A DNA stretch of 64,000 bases from RYN-230 sp963768945 (lineage in GTDB: Bacteria > Actinomycetota > Actinomycetes > Streptosporangiales > Streptosporangiaceae). Of the stretch, positions 17,109-26,123 are shown in pieces. Within the stretch, counting starts at the first letter, position 1, and each line of letters begins with the position of its first letter. The position numbers and the translations under genes were made by a program. The stretch spans positions 1,798,001-1,862,000 of the forward strand of contig CAVYJW010000003.1 in the NCBI GenBank assembly GCA_963768945.1. The letters are read 5' to 3'. The notes beneath the pieces are model-generated. The model did no database searches. It saw only the letters and a program-made list of their open reading frames with translations, and was not told the origin of the DNA.

Positions 17109-18020
17109 CTACTCGGTCTTGCTGAACTCGGCGATCGCAACGCCCAGCATGACCAGCCCCATCACCGCCACGATGGCCAGCGACAGCCAGATCGGCACCA
17201 CCCAGCCGTTCCACGTGATCCCCGGCGACAAATGGGCGAAGACCACCGGATTGATGCCCAGGTGCGAGAACACCGCATGCCGCATCGGGCCGACCACGTA
17301 GGTCAGCGGGTCGATCCGGGTCAGCACGCTCAGCCAGCCGGGCAGCCCGGTCAGCGGGTAGAGCGCTCCCGACAGGAAGAACAGCGGCAGGACCAGCATC
17401 TGGGTCAGCGCCATGAACGCCTGGAACTGGGTGATCCGCGCCGCCATCATCACCCCGAACGCGGTGATCGTGAAGGACAGCAGCAGCAGCTCCCCGATCA
17501 GCGTGAGGATCAGCACCGGGCTGTAGGGCACGTGGGCTATCCAGGCCAGGCACAGCATCACGATGCCCTGGAAGGTGGCGATCGTCGCCCCGCCCAGGCA
17601 CTTGCCGATCACGATCGCGGCCCGGCTGACCGGCGCGACCAGCATCTCCCGGAGGAAGCCGAACTCCCGGTCCCACACGATCGAGGCGGCCGAGAATACC
17701 GCCGTGAACAGGACCGACATGGCCAGCACGCCCGGGAAGATGAACGTCTTGAAGTCCACCCCGGCCGGGAAGCTACGTCCGGCCAGCGAGGACAGGCCGG
17801 TCCCCAGCACCAGCAGGAACAGCAGCGGCTGGATCAGCGACGTCACCGCGCGGAGCCGGTCCCGGCGGAACCTGATCATCTCGCGGCGCCAGACGATGCT
17901 GACGGCTCTCAGGTCGGAGCGGAGGCTGCGTTCCGGCACCGCCACCCGGATCTGGGCGGCCAGGGCCTCGTCAGGGGCCGTGATCCCGCCCGGCTGGGCG
18001 GTCTGGGTTGCCATGCTCAT
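17109..18020 (-). CDS. ABC-2 type exporter permease
   Basis: Membrane subunit of a DrrAB-like exporter, 303 residues, with about six hydrophobic segments (LIQPLLFLLVLGTGL, VLAMSVLFTAVFSA, LILTLIGELLLL, VLPLFFLSGALYPL and a C-terminal pair). The ABC-2 signature IDPLTYVVGPMRH is present. The ATG at 18020 overlaps the stop of the ATPase gene, so the two are translationally coupled. The substrate is unknown. A PadR regulator gene lies just upstream in the same run. Confidence 0.9.
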   Translation of the reverse strand: MSMATQTAQPGGITAPDEALAAQIRVAVPERSLRSDLRAVSIVWRREMIRFRRDRLRAVTSLIQPLLFLLVLGTGLSSLAGRSFPAGVDFKTFIFPGVLAMSVLFTAVFSAASIVWDREFGFLREMLVAPVSRAAIVIGKCLGGATIATFQGIVMLCLAWIAHVPYSPVLILTLIGELLLLSFTITAFGVMMAARITQFQAFMALTQMLVLPLFFLSGALYPLTGLPGWLSVLTRIDPLTYVVGPMRHAVFSHLGINPVVFAHLSPGITWNGWVVPIWLSLAIVAVMGLVMLGVAIAEFSKTE

Positions 18021-19012
18021 CGCCTTCCTCGGAAACGCTGCGCCATCTGCCGCATGTGGTCGGCGCCGGATGCCTCGGCGTCCCGGATGGTGGTCCCGGT
18101 GTAGGACATGAACACGTCGTCCAGCGACGGCCGGGACACGCTGACCGACCGGATCGGGATACTGAGCCGGGAGAAGAGCTGGGGCACGAACTGCTCTCCC
18201 GACTCGACCGAGAACGTCACCGCTCCCTCATGGATGCCGGCCTCGATGCCGAGCACGTCGGCCAGCTCCCTGATCGCGGCGTCGTCGTCGGCGGTCTGGA
18301 TCTGCACCCGGTCCTTGCCCACGCTGGCCTTGAGCGCCTCGGGCGTGTCGATCGCCACGATCTTCCCGTGGTCGATGATGGCGATCCGGTCGCAGTGCTC
18401 GGCCTCGTCCATGTAGTGCGTGGTCAGGAAGATCGTGATGTCTTCCCGGCGCTTGAGGTCGTTGATGTACTCCCAGATCGACGAGCGGGTCTGCGGGTCC
18501 AGTCCCACGGTCGGCTCGTCCAGGAACAGCACGTGCGGCGCGTGCAGCAGGCCGCGGGCGATCTCCAGCCGCCGCTGCATGCCGCCCGAGTACGTGCTTA
18601 CCAGGCTGTCCCGCCGGTCCCACAACCCGACCATGTCGAGTACCTGCTTCATCCGCGGCGCCACCGCCGCGGACGGGACCGCGTACAGCTCCGCGTGGAA
18701 GCGGAGGTTCTGGGCCCCCGTGAGGTAGCTGTCCAGCGTGGTGTCCTGGAACACCAGCCCGATGTTGCGGCGCACCGCGTCCCGCTCGCTGACCACGTCG
18801 TGGCCGGCCACGCTGGCCCGCCCGGCGGTCGGCCGGGCCAGGGTGCACAAGATCTTGATGGTGGTGGACTTCCCGGCCCCGTTGGGTCCCAGGAAGCCGA
18901 ACGTCTCCCCCGCCGCGACCTCGAAGTCGATGCCGCGCACCGCCTCGATGTCGCCGTAGCTCTTGGCCAGCCCGGACACGGCCACCGCGGGGGGCCGGGT
19001 CTCCAGCTGCAC
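18017..19012 (-). CDS. ABC exporter ATP-binding protein, DrrA-like
   Basis: A 331-residue ATPase energising the permease encoded next to it. Walker A is GPNGAGKST, the signature is YSGGMQRRLEIARG, and Walker B is VLFLDEPTVGLD, with TTHYMDEAEHCD as H-loop. The C-terminal 80 residues form the extra domain typical of daunorubicin-resistance-type ATPases. GTG 19012 is the likely start. Control by the neighbouring PadR gene is inferred from position. Confidence 0.92.
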   Translation of the reverse strand: MQLETRPPAVAVSGLAKSYGDIEAVRGIDFEVAAGETFGFLGPNGAGKSTTIKILCTLARPTAGRASVAGHDVVSERDAVRRNIGLVFQDTTLDSYLTGAQNLRFHAELYAVPSAAVAPRMKQVLDMVGLWDRRDSLVSTYSGGMQRRLEIARGLLHAPHVLFLDEPTVGLDPQTRSSIWEYINDLKRREDITIFLTTHYMDEAEHCDRIAIIDHGKIVAIDTPEALKASVGKDRVQIQTADDDAAIRELADVLGIEAGIHEGAVTFSVESGEQFVPQLFSRLSIPIRSVSVSRPSLDDVFMSYTGTTIRDAEASGADHMRQMAQRFRGRR

Positions 19013-19146
19013 GCCGCCGGCCGGGCCAGCTCGCCGGCCCTGTCTGCGCCTGCCTGTGTTGCCACTCTCACGCGCCTCCTGCTTGGTCCAAGCAGAGCCT
19101 AGCCGCGATGGTCTCCAGACTCACCGCGGCCAGGCCCTTCCATTGC

Positions 19147-19845
19147 CTACTCGGCGGGCTGGTCGTCAGCCTGCCCGGCTGCGTTTTCGGTCGAGGCCTG
19201 CTCGTCTTCCGCGGCCAGGATCTGGTACAGCTTCCGGCGCGCGTCGGTGAGGATCTGCTGCGCCTGGGCGACCTGGGCGTTGTTGCCCACCCGGACCACC
19301 TGCATCGCCGCCATCGCGACGGTGCCGAACAGCCGGCGCATCTCGATCGTGTCACCGCCGACCGACTGGGCCACCAGGTCCCAGGGCGCCTGCAGCTCGT
19401 CCGGGTGCGCCGCCACGTAGCTGCGGCCCTCCTCGGTAAGCTCGAACGCCCGGCGGCCACCTTCGCCCGTCGTCGCTGCGATCAGGCCCTCGTCCTCCAG
19501 TTGCTGGAGCGCCGGGTACACCGACCCTGGGCTGGGCTTCCACAGCCCGCTGCTGCGCTCGCTGATGTCCTGGATGATCTGGTAGCCGTTGCGGGGCCCG
19601 TCGGCCAGCAGCGCCAGGGCGGCCGCCCGCACGTCACCCCGCTTCACCCGCGGCCCGCGCATCCGCGGACCGCCGAACCACGGCCCGAAGTCCGGCCCGG
19701 GGGCGGGCATCGTCTCGCTCCTGCCCCAGCCGCGTCCGCCCGGTCCCCCGGGCCCGCGGGGCCCGCGCCGGCGCGGACCGTGACGGTGGCCCCAACCTTC
19801 TCCTTGCTCGTCTCCTGGGCCTCCCCAGGGTTCGCTGTGTCGCAT
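19147..19845 (-). CDS. PadR family transcriptional regulator
   Basis: A 232-residue regulator with a Gly/Arg/Pro-rich N-terminus, a PadR winged helix (VRAAALALLADGPRNGYQII, SPGSVYPALQQLEDEGLI, GRRAFELTEEGR) near residues 70-145, and a C-terminal dimerisation helix. PadR proteins typically repress an adjacent efflux system, here the ABC exporter that follows in the same direction after about 130 bases. An AT-rich stretch upstream (19915-19945, with AGATATATCGGTATGC) is a plausible promoter-operator. Confidence 0.9.
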   Translation of the reverse strand: MRHSEPWGGPGDEQGEGWGHRHGPRRRGPRGPGGPGGRGWGRSETMPAPGPDFGPWFGGPRMRGPRVKRGDVRAAALALLADGPRNGYQIIQDISERSSGLWKPSPGSVYPALQQLEDEGLIAATTGEGGRRAFELTEEGRSYVAAHPDELQAPWDLVAQSVGGDTIEMRRLFGTVAMAAMQVVRVGNNAQVAQAQQILTDARRKLYQILAAEDEQASTENAAGQADDQPAE

Positions 19846-19914
19846 TGCGTGTCACTTCCTTGGTCTCGTGGCAGGGCTCCGGCTGGAGTGTCCAGGAGCT
19901 CTTCTGCCTTACTG

Positions 19915-19945
19915 GATAGCTCAAAGATATATCGGTATGCATCGC
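19915..19945 (-). promoter_or_regulatory. AT-rich candidate promoter/operator of the PadR gene
   Basis: This is the only AT-rich island between padR and the cysteine dioxygenase gene, about 70 bases upstream of the padR start. It contains overlapping GATATATC (palindromic) and GGTATGCATCG. Autoregulation by PadR through such a site is common, but nothing here proves it. Confidence 0.35.
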
Positions 19946-19971
19946 AAGGCAAATCCTGGAAACGGACACAT

Positions 19972-20103
19972 GGATCAGGCGGACACCAGTCGCCTCTATG
20001 GCGTCACGATCACACCGACTGGCGCTGGGACGAGTGGGTGTGGGTTCAGTTCCACGAGGATCTGCTGGCCACCGTCGGGATTCCGCGGGACTCGGACGCC
20101 TGA
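19972..20103 (+). other. possible small protein gene, frame broken
   Basis: ATG 19972 begins MDQADTSRLYGVTITP. The neighbouring frame then ends in TDWRWDEWVWVQFHEDLLAT and IPRDSDA before a TGA at 20101-20103. The Trp/Asp-rich tail looks more protein-like than random GC-rich sequence, but it has no start codon in its own frame. One indel would join the two into a peptide of roughly 43 residues. I do not recognise the product. Confidence 0.25.
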
Positions 20104-20111
20104 CGCTCTAG

Positions 20112-20705
20112 CTAGCGGCCAGACGGGACGGTCCGCACGGGCAGGTCGTAGATCCGGCGGATGCTGGAACCCAGGCGGGAGATGTCCGCGCCGTACACGT
20201 GCAGCGAGATCGCGACCCCCGTGCCGCGGTTGCGGACCCGGTGGATGTCCCCGGGCGGCGCGAAGCCCGACACATCGCCCGGGGCCCCGGCGTTCGTGCC
20301 GACTTCCTCCAGCACGGTCCCGCCCTCGCGCAGGGCGAAAAGCTCCTCGTACTCGGCCCCCTGCAGCACGCCGATCACGCACCAGGTGACGTGGTCGTGG
20401 ATCGGGGTGATCTGGCCGGGCCGCCACACCAGCACCACGACCGAGAACGAGCCATCCGGCTCAGCATGCAGCAGGTGGGACTGGTACCCGGCGGGGTCAC
20501 CGTCCCGCTCGGCGGCGGTGAGGATCTCCGGCCCGGGCAGGTGGCGTCCGAGGGCCCGCGCGACCCGGCGGGAGGTCTGGTCCCAGTCGCCGCGCTGCCG
20601 CACGGAGCGTCGCAGGGCCGCGAGGAGGTCGGCCGGGCAGCGGCTGATCAGGGCCATAGCCGGTCCCGGGGCGGGGACGGGAGCGGGTGCGGTGGCGAAT
20701 GGCAT
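20112..20705 (-). CDS. cysteine dioxygenase family protein
   Basis: A 197-residue cupin that would oxidise cysteine to cysteine sulfinate with a mononuclear iron. The metal ligands are seen in PIHDHVTWCVIGVLQG (His-x-His) and in the later DIHRVRN His. The YE pair after the first cupin motif is also typical. ATG 20705 is preceded by AGGAGGTGACAG, a strong Shine-Dalgarno. The C-terminus ends in two adjacent TAG triplets. No obvious operon partners. Taurine or sulfinate pathways would be the context if the substrate is cysteine. Confidence 0.9.
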   Translation of the reverse strand: MPFATAPAPVPAPGPAMALISRCPADLLAALRRSVRQRGDWDQTSRRVARALGRHLPGPEILTAAERDGDPAGYQSHLLHAEPDGSFSVVVLVWRPGQITPIHDHVTWCVIGVLQGAEYEELFALREGGTVLEEVGTNAGAPGDVSGFAPPGDIHRVRNRGTGVAISLHVYGADISRLGSSIRRIYDLPVRTVPSGR

Positions 20706-20831
20706 CTGTCACCTCCTGGGAATCCGCGGGTACCCCTCCACGGCGAGCGGCATGTCTCTCCACGGTAAGGAGTCCTGACCCATCATCGCCAATGCCAAAC
20801 GCCTCAGCGATTCATCAAGCAGATTGATGGA

Positions 20832-21113
20832 TTACTCGTGGGGCGCGGACTTCCCGGCGGGCCCATCCCCGGCAGTGCTGTGCACGGCGGCCCACTGCGC
20901 GGCCAACTGGCTGATCCGCGCGGCTGACCTGGCCAGCGGCCGCCCCTGCCCCACGGCCACGCCCAGCAGGTACGCGGTCAGCGGCGCGGCCGGGCGGGCC
21001 ACGCCGTGCGCCACGTCCCGGGCCAGGTCGAGGACCAGCCTCGTGTCCAGGGACGCCGGATCCAGGCCAAGCTCACGGCAGGCCACCTCGGCCCACTCAT
21101 CCAGCGTGCTCAC
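20832..21113 (-). CDS. DUF6457 protein, molybdenum-cofactor associated
   Basis: A 93-residue helical protein (LDEWAEVACRELGLDP at the start, LTAYLLGVAVGQG in the middle) of a family found beside, or fused to, MobA in actinobacteria. Its GTG start overlaps the mobA stop as GTGA. No catalytic residues are evident. A helper role in cofactor nucleotide attachment is inferred only from linkage. Confidence 0.8.
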   Translation of the reverse strand: MSTLDEWAEVACRELGLDPASLDTRLVLDLARDVAHGVARPAAPLTAYLLGVAVGQGRPLARSAARISQLAAQWAAVHSTAGDGPAGKSAPHE

Positions 21114-21784
21114 GGGGTTGCCTCCTGTCCGATCCCGGCCCGTGCGGCCCAGTCCCGCGCCAGGCTGAGATCATCGGCGGTGTCGCAGTCGAGCCAGGGC
21201 GGCGGCTCGCCCGCAGCCGTCACGTCGGGGAGCAGCACCGGCTCCAGCGGGCCGAGCAGCCCGTGCAGTGAGCTTCCCGCGTACCTGTCCAGGGCGCTCC
21301 GCAGGAGCGCCGAAGGCCAGCAGCTGACCAGCCACTGAGGACGCCCGGCCGCATCGAGCAGCACCACGCCGGGAACGTCCTGGCCCGCCAGGCCCGCGAC
21401 CAGCCGGGTGACGTGCGCGGGCCGCAGGAACGGGAGATCGGCCGCGGCCAGCACGACGGAGGGCGCGGATACCTCAGCCAGCCCGCTGCCCAGCGCGGCA
21501 ACCGGCCCGCAGCCTGGCGGATCCTCCCGGGCGTACCTGACCCGCGACCCGCCGGTCCCGGGGCCGCCGGACCCGGGGCCGCCGGTCCCGGGCCTGAGCG
21601 CGGCCGGGCGCCGCGGGCCGACCACCACGACCCGGGCCGCCCCGGCCGAGATCACGGCCGAGACCACCGAGCCGAGCAGGGTCTGCTGGCCGACGACCAG
21701 CCCGGGCTTGTCCGCCCCGCCCAGCCGCGTGGCGCGGCCGCCGGCCAGGACGACCGCGTCGAACGCACGCGCAGGAGCCGTCAC
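21110..21784 (-). CDS. mobA: molybdenum cofactor guanylyltransferase
   Basis: Attaches GMP to molybdopterin to make the bis-MGD cofactor used by enzymes such as formate dehydrogenase. The 224-residue protein has the nucleotidyltransferase signature VLAGGRATRLGGADKPGLVV at residues 13-32 and LAAADLPFLRP for metal binding. A Gly/Pro-rich insert (three GPGSGGPGTGG-like units near residue 65) breaks the usual spacing. It lies 12 bases after moaA and overlaps the DUF6457 gene. Confidence 0.9.
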   Translation of the reverse strand: MTAPARAFDAVVLAGGRATRLGGADKPGLVVGQQTLLGSVVSAVISAGAARVVVVGPRRPAALRPGTGGPGSGGPGTGGSRVRYAREDPPGCGPVAALGSGLAEVSAPSVVLAAADLPFLRPAHVTRLVAGLAGQDVPGVVLLDAAGRPQWLVSCWPSALLRSALDRYAGSSLHGLLGPLEPVLLPDVTAAGEPPPWLDCDTADDLSLARDWAARAGIGQEATP

Positions 21785-21796
21785 GGGCCCTCCCGG

Positions 21797-22786
21797 TCAG
21801 CCGCCGATCGCGGACATCGGCCGGGCGGGCTGCAGGAACCCAGGGTCGTTGATGCCGTGCCCGGGCAGCTTGGCCGCGACGGCCCGCCGCCAGATCCCGG
21901 CCAGCTCGTCGTCGCTGGCCCCGTGGCGCATGGGGTCACGCAGGTTGCTCTCGTCGCGGGCGAACAGGCAGTTGCGCACCTGGCCGTCGGCGGTCAGCCG
22001 GACCCGGTCACAGGTTCCGCAGAACGGGCGGGTGACCGACCCGATCACGCCGACCCGCGCCGGGCCGCCGTCCACCAGGAACGTCTCCGCTGGCGCCGAG
22101 CCACGCTCCCCCGGGTCGGCCGCGGTGAGCTTGAAGTGCGCGGTCAGCGCGTCGAGGATCTCGTCGGCGGTGATCATGTTCTCGCGACGCCAGCCGTGCT
22201 GCGCGTCCAGCGGCATCTGCTCGATGAACCGCAGCTCGTACCCGCGCTCCAGGCAGTACTGGAGCAGCGCGGGGGACTCGTCGTCGTTGAGCCCGCGCAT
22301 CAGCACCGCGTTGACCTTGACCGGCCGCAATCCGGCCGCATGGGCCGCGGCCAGCCCGGCCAGCACGTCGTCGAGCCGGTTCCGGCGGGACAGCTGGCGG
22401 AAGGTCTCTGGGGCCAGCGTGTCCAGCGAGACGTTGATCCGGTCCAGGCCCGCGGCGCGCAGCGGGCCGGCCAGCCGGATCAGCCCGATCCCGTTGGTGG
22501 TCAGCGAGATCTCAGGCCGGGGCCGCAGCTCCGCCGTGCGGGCCACGATGCCGGGCAGGCCCTGCCGCAGCAAGGGCTCGCCGCCGGTGAACCGGATCTC
22601 GGTGATGCCCAGGCGCTGCACCCCGATCCTGGCCAGCCGGACCACCTCATCGTCGGACAGCAACGCGGGGTTGGGCAGCCACTCCAGGCCCTCGGGGGGC
22701 ATGCAGTAGGCGCACCGCAGGTTGCACCGGTCGGTGAGGGATATCCGCAGGTCGGTCGCTACACGCCCGTAAGAGTCGGCGAGCAC
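21797..22786 (-). CDS. moaA: GTP 3',8-cyclase
   Basis: Radical-SAM enzyme for the first step of molybdopterin synthesis. The N-terminal cluster motif is CNLRCAYC (Cys-x3-Cys-x2-Cys near residue 21). The second cluster is in FCGTCDRVRLTADGQVRNC, and the protein ends in the GG dipeptide needed for activity. With 329 residues it is full length. It starts at GTG 22786 and heads the moaA-mobA-DUF6457 run. I do not see a convincing Moco riboswitch in the 165-bp gap to the divergent ABC gene. Confidence 0.96.
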   Translation of the reverse strand: MLADSYGRVATDLRISLTDRCNLRCAYCMPPEGLEWLPNPALLSDDEVVRLARIGVQRLGITEIRFTGGEPLLRQGLPGIVARTAELRPRPEISLTTNGIGLIRLAGPLRAAGLDRINVSLDTLAPETFRQLSRRNRLDDVLAGLAAAHAAGLRPVKVNAVLMRGLNDDESPALLQYCLERGYELRFIEQMPLDAQHGWRRENMITADEILDALTAHFKLTAADPGERGSAPAETFLVDGGPARVGVIGSVTRPFCGTCDRVRLTADGQVRNCLFARDESNLRDPMRHGASDDELAGIWRRAVAAKLPGHGINDPGFLQPARPMSAIGG

Positions 22787-22951
22787 ACGGGAGTCGTCGG
22801 GAACGGGACCTCACCACCCTTCCATCTGCGGGGCTTTACGCCCACATGGTCACTCAGCTTACGTCGCGCCTCTCGTGTCCATCGATCGGCTGACCCCGGC
22901 GTGGCCAGCCGGGCGACGCGGTGCCCGTCCCGGCCGGACCATTCTCGGATC

Positions 22952-23857
22952 ATGACAGCAACCGGGATGGCCGTGAGAGTCCGCGGGCTCCGCAAGATCT
23001 ACCGACCTGCCCGCTACCGCCAGGTGTCCGCGCTAAACAGCCTGGATCTGGACATCGGCGCCGGGGAGATCGTCGCCCTGCTCGGGCCGAACGGGGCGGG
23101 CAAGACCACCGCGGTGCAGATCCTGACCGGCTACCGGCGCCGGGACGCGGGTGAGGTGACCGTGCTGGGCGCCGACCCGGCGGGAGCGGGCCGCGCCTGG
23201 AGGGCCCGGATCGGCATCGTGCCCCAGCAGGCCAGCGACTTCGCCGAGCTGACCGTGCTTGAGGTGATCCGGCACCTGGCCGGGTACTACCCAGCCCGGC
23301 GGGAGGCCGGCGACCTGATCGACGCGGTGGGCCTGGCCGGGCAGGCCGGCACCCGGCTGCGCCGGCTATCCGGCGGGCAGCGCCGCCGGGTGGACCTGGC
23401 GCTCGGCCTGCTGGGCCACCCCGAACTGCTGGTGCTGGACGAGCCGACCACGGGACTCGACCCCGCGGGACGTCGGCAGTTCTGGGACCTGATCCGCCAG
23501 CTGGCCGCGGGCGGCACCACGGTCCTGCTCTGCACGCACCACCTGGATGAAGCCGAGGCCCTGGCCAGCCGGGTGGCGGTCCTGGCCGCGGGGCGCATCG
23601 TCGCGGCTGGCCCGCCTGCGGCCCTGGCCGGGCGGGATGCCGCGGCCGCCACCGTGTGCTGGCACGAGCACGGCGCCGCGCACAGCGAGCGGACCTCCAC
23701 GCCGGCCCGGCTCGTGGCGGCGCTGGCCGCCCGGGTAGCCGGGCCGGACGGCGAGATCCCGGGCCTGACCGTCACCCGGCCCTCACTGGAGGACACCTAC
23801 CTGCGGCTGATCGGCGCGACCCCCTACGGCCCCGGCACCCCGGAGGAGACCTCATGA
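22952..23857 (+). CDS. ABC transporter ATP-binding protein
   Basis: A 301-residue ATPase with GPNGAGKTT (Walker A), LSGGQRRRVDLALGL (signature) and LLVLDEPTTGLDP (Walker B), then CTHHLDEAEALASR. ATG 22952 is the first sensible start. A longer open frame extending upstream is antisense to moaA. It opens a four-gene operon (ATPase, permease, sensor kinase, response regulator) in which each gene overlaps the next by 4 bases. Confidence 0.92.
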   Translation: MTATGMAVRVRGLRKIYRPARYRQVSALNSLDLDIGAGEIVALLGPNGAGKTTAVQILTGYRRRDAGEVTVLGADPAGAGRAWRARIGIVPQQASDFAELTVLEVIRHLAGYYPARREAGDLIDAVGLAGQAGTRLRRLSGGQRRRVDLALGLLGHPELLVLDEPTTGLDPAGRRQFWDLIRQLAAGGTTVLLCTHHLDEAEALASRVAVLAAGRIVAAGPPAALAGRDAAAATVCWHEHGAAHSERTSTPARLVAALAARVAGPDGEIPGLTVTRPSLEDTYLRLIGATPYGPGTPEETS

Positions 23858-24723
23858 CCGCAACGTCCAGCAATCCCCCATCCGCCAGTTACCAGGCCAG
23901 CCAGCACGGGACCAGCCAGCACGGGCCACCCCTGCCCTCGCTGCTGCGCACGAGCGTGTCGCGCGGCAGGCTCGAGATCACCTCGTTCTTCCGCGACCGC
24001 GAATCGGTCATTTTCACGTTCTCCCTCCCGGTGATCCTCCTGGTGGTGTTCGGCGAGGTGTTCCACGGCACGATCGGGTCCACAGGGGTGGCCTTCCGGC
24101 AGTACTTCACGGCCGGGATCATCGCCAGCGGCATCATGTCCGCCACCTTCGTGAACGTGGGCGCGAGCGTGGCTATGGACCGGGCGGACGGGACGCTGAC
24201 CCGGCTCGCAGGCACCCCCATGCCGGCCGCTGCCTACTTCGCGGGCAAGGGGATCGCCGCCCTGGCCGTCGCGGCCGCCGAGGCCGGTCTGCTGCTCGCC
24301 ATCGGGACGGCCGCGTTCGGGCTGCGGCTGCCCGGCACGGCCGGGGGCTGGCTCACCCTCGGCTGGGTGTTCGTGCTCGGCACCGCGGCCTGTGCCGTGC
24401 TCGGCCTGGCCCTGAGCAGCGTGCCCCGCAGTCCACGCGGCTCCTCGGCCGTGTTCAACCTGCCCTATCTGGTGCTGTCGTTCATCTCCGGGGTGTACGT
24501 CGTGTTCCGTGAGCTGCCGCCGGTCCTGCAGCAGGTGGCCGCGCTCTTCCCGCTGAAGTGGCTGTGCCAGGGACTGCGCTCGGTCTTCCTGCCTGCCGCC
24601 GCGGCCGCGGCGGAGCCGGCCCGCGGCTGGGAACTCGGCAAGGTTGCGCTGGTGCTCGGGGCCTGGTTCGTCGCAGGCTTGGTGCTGTGCATGACGACGT
24701 TTCGCTGGCTGGACCGCGAGTGA
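23854..24723 (+). CDS. ABC-2 type transporter permease
   Basis: A 289-residue membrane partner of the ATPase. The short N-terminal tail contains a QASQHGTSQHG duplication. About six membrane segments follow, among them VIFTFSLPVILLVVFGEVF, GIAALAVAAAEAGLLLAIG and VALVLGAWFVAGLVLC. ATGA overlap with the ATPase. Pairing with its own two-component system resembles envelope-stress or lipid/peptide export modules of the DesKR-linked type. The cargo is unknown. Confidence 0.9.
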   Translation: MTATSSNPPSASYQASQHGTSQHGPPLPSLLRTSVSRGRLEITSFFRDRESVIFTFSLPVILLVVFGEVFHGTIGSTGVAFRQYFTAGIIASGIMSATFVNVGASVAMDRADGTLTRLAGTPMPAAAYFAGKGIAALAVAAAEAGLLLAIGTAAFGLRLPGTAGGWLTLGWVFVLGTAACAVLGLALSSVPRSPRGSSAVFNLPYLVLSFISGVYVVFRELPPVLQQVAALFPLKWLCQGLRSVFLPAAAAAAEPARGWELGKVALVLGAWFVAGLVLCMTTFRWLDRE

Positions 24724-26123
24724 GCCCGCCGCTGCCCGGCGGGCACGCCTGGGACGGCGGCGCCCGCGGCTGGGACCTGTACTACGGGATCATCCTGGTG
24801 GGCGTGCTCGCCCTGGAGATCGCGGTCCAGGTGCAGAAGAATTTGCCAGCCGCAGACCTGGTCATCGCCTCCGGGGCGCTGGCGGCCATGGCCCCCTGGT
24901 ACCTGCTGCACCGGCACACGGTGCTCTACGGCGAGGGCAGCCTGGCCCGGGGACTGATCTACCTCGCGGGCCTGTGGATCCTGTTCATCATCGCGTCCAG
25001 CCAAGGGACCATCGAGACCTGGGTGCTGCTGGCCCTGAGCCCGCAGTGCTTCCTGGCCGTCCCGTTCCGCTGGGCGGTGGGCGCGATCGTCGTCCTCAAC
25101 CTCACGCCGGTGGCCGTGGCGATGATCACCGGGGTGAGCGGCGGCGCCCTGGCCTCTGTCGTCGCGTCCGCAGTGCTCACCATCGCGTTCTCGGTCGCGT
25201 TCGGCTGGTGGGTTTTCCGGATCATCGCCCAGAGCTACGACCGGGCCAGCCTGATCGAGCAGCTCAGCCAGACCCGGTCCGAGCTAGCCAGCGCCAACCG
25301 CCTGGCCGGCGTGCTAGCCGAACGGCAGCGGCTGTCCGGCGAGATCCACGACACCGTGGCCCAGGGGTTCACCAGCATCATCATGCTGCTCCAGGCGGCG
25401 GATACGGACGTCGAGGGACAGCCCGCGGCGGCCCGCAGGCATCTCGCGCTGGCGTTGCAGACGGCCCGGGAGAACCTGGCCGAGGCACGGGCCCTCGTGA
25501 CCGCCCTGGCCCCGGCCGGTCTGGAGCCTGGCGCACTCGACGGCGCGCTGCGCCGGCTGACCGCCACGATGGACGGACACCTGGGCACGGCCGCCGCCTT
25601 CGAGGTAGCTGGCCCGGCCGTCCCGCTGCCCCGGCCGGCCGAGGTCATGCTGCTCCGGGTTGCCCAGGAAGCGCTGGCCAACGTGCGCAAGCACGCCCGC
25701 GCCAGGCAGGTCCTGGTCCACCTGCGGTACGCCGAGGGACAGGTCGGCCTCGACGTCACCGACGATGGGACGGGCTTCGATCCGGGGGACGCCAGCGCCG
25801 GCTACGGCCTGCCCGGCATGCGCGCCCGGGTCGATGAGGCGGGCGGCCGGCTCGGGATACGCAGCTCACCGGGTTGCGGGACCACGGTCAGCGTGGACGT
25901 CCCGGTCACGGTGCCGGGTACCGTCCCGCACCCCGCGGCCCCATCCGCATCCTCCGCCTCCTCAGCCGTCCCGACCCTCTCGGCCATTCCCGCCACCCCA
26001 GGTACCCCGGCCAGCTCAGATACCCCGGTCACCCCGGTCACCCCGGTCACCCCGGTCACCCCGGCCGCCTCGGCCGGACCGGCTGACCGGGACGCGCCCG
26101 GCGACGAGGCTGGGGCCCCGTGA
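24720..26123 (+). CDS. sensor histidine kinase, NarL/DesK type
   Basis: A 467-residue membrane sensor: five or six hydrophobic segments to about residue 180, then a HisKA_3 dimerisation domain with the phospho-accepting His in SGEIHDTVAQGF. The HATPase domain follows (EALANVRKHARARQV, DDGTGFDPG, GYGLPGMRARV). The last 60 residues are a Pro/Ser/Thr tail with a 9-nt repeat giving TPV units. GTG 24720 overlaps the permease stop as GTGA. The partner regulator follows, also with a 4-base overlap. Confidence 0.92.
   Translation: MSPPLPGGHAWDGGARGWDLYYGIILVGVLALEIAVQVQKNLPAADLVIASGALAAMAPWYLLHRHTVLYGEGSLARGLIYLAGLWILFIIASSQGTIETWVLLALSPQCFLAVPFRWAVGAIVVLNLTPVAVAMITGVSGGALASVVASAVLTIAFSVAFGWWVFRIIAQSYDRASLIEQLSQTRSELASANRLAGVLAERQRLSGEIHDTVAQGFTSIIMLLQAADTDVEGQPAAARRHLALALQTARENLAEARALVTALAPAGLEPGALDGALRRLTATMDGHLGTAAAFEVAGPAVPLPRPAEVMLLRVAQEALANVRKHARARQVLVHLRYAEGQVGLDVTDDGTGFDPGDASAGYGLPGMRARVDEAGGRLGIRSSPGCGTTVSVDVPVTVPGTVPHPAAPSASSASSAVPTLSAIPATPGTPASSDTPVTPVTPVTPVTPAASAGPADRDAPGDEAGAP

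Noticed and set aside
21413..22951. Long N-terminal extension of the ABC ATPase
   Set aside because: It runs antisense through mobA and moaA. ATG 22952 gives the normal protein.
22787..22951. Moco riboswitch upstream of moaA
   Set aside because: No matching stem pattern could be recognised by eye. A covariance search would be decisive.
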